From: Trematomus loennbergii
Lineage: Eukaryota; Chordata; Actinopteri; Perciformes; Nototheniidae
Assembly (NCBI GenBank): GCA_012861695.1
Contig: JAAOOA010000033.1
Coordinates: forward strand, 12,735,434 to 12,799,433
DNA length: 64,000 nucleotides
Direction: 5' to 3'
Part shown: positions 63,699 to 64,000 of the stretch, piece after piece
Layout: each line of letters opens with the position of its first letter
Position numbering within the stretch: the first letter of the stretch is position 1
The notes under the pieces: generated by a model
Seen by the model: only the letters and a program-made list of their open reading frames with translations
What the model was told of the DNA's origin: nothing
Database searches by the model: none
Program-made: the position numbers and the translations under genes

Positions 63699-64000
63699 GC
63701 CACTGTGCTACACTTCCCGCCCGCCCCGCCCCCGTCTAACAGTACAGAAAGCGGCGAGATGCATTTCCTTAGGAATCGACAAGCAGAACCGAAACTAACA
63801 TTTCTAAACGAACAATGGCGGACACGGACAATTTGCGAATGAGTTCTGCATTTTGTAAACTGAGTTTATCAATAATTTGTCAATAAATGAGGGCTAAAAA
63901 CGTCACTTGTCCGCTGGACAAGTCAATTGAAAGATCTACTTGTCCGACATTGTAAATAACACGTCCCGGGCGGTGGGACGGGTACTTTTTCGCACACTGC

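Larger units (their letters stand above)
62556..64000. mobile_element. non-autonomous DNA transposon reaching the window end
   Basis: The left end GCAGTGTGAGAAAAAGT is the inverse of the right end ACTTTTTCGCACACTGC (one mismatch). Just inside each end the octamer ACTTGTCC or its inverse GGACAAGT occurs several times (left: 62584-62650, right: 63905-63947), a pattern of subterminal repeats that often serve as transposase sites. The right target duplication lies outside the window, so the superfamily is open. The interior carries a second inverted-repeat element. Confidence 0.8.

Overview
The window is vertebrate nuclear DNA, almost certainly from a ray-finned (probably percomorph) fish. The genes are split by long introns with GT/AG borders. 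The spaces between exons hold long (GT)n tracts and many fish-type mobile elements: hAT elements with 8-bp target duplications, TTAA-type MITEs, LINE 3' tails and a solo LTR. There is no bacterial or operon-like organisation.

Region 1-24.7 kb is the 5' part of a minus-strand PDZ/LIM gene that I identify as pdlim4 (RIL). Exon 1 (24346-24438, with the start codon), exon 2 (14896-15044) and exon 3 (6097-6178) join in phase to give 108 residues: the whole PDZ domain and the conserved WSP segment after it. The LIM exons lie beyond position 1. The three introns are repeats and otherwise unexplained sequence.

Region 24.7-45.5 kb has no gene I can support. It is a mobile-element landscape: a complete but internally deleted hAT element (25022-26055), several LINE tails, a TTAA MITE (40308-40764), and a composite block (42.5-44.9 kb) where two inverted copies of one MITE flank a fold-back repeat, a hAT fragment and a LINE fragment nested inside that fragment.

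Region 45.5-48.7 kb holds a set of minus-strand exon candidates whose phases fit each other. I do not recognise the product. One proposed intron is almost entirely a (GA)n microsatellite. A small membrane-protein ORF lies on the opposite strand. A 412-bp solo LTR with 5-bp target duplications follows at 48.9-49.3 kb.

Region 52.7-56.9 kb is a complete plus-strand PLAC8/cornifelin-family (onzin-like) gene: TATA-like box, 5' UTR exon, three coding exons, 127 residues, polyadenylation signal. Its second coding intron contains a TTAA MITE, and another copy of that MITE lies just upstream of the promoter, itself split by a LINE 3' fragment.

Region 57-64 kb holds isolated exon-like segments on both strands (57.8, 60.1, 61.0 and 62.3 kb), none recognised. 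It ends in a DNA transposon with a second, nested inverted-repeat element. No previously undescribed system is evident. The best leads are the unidentified spliced gene at 45.6-48.7 kb and the shared AGGT tips of three TTAA MITE families.
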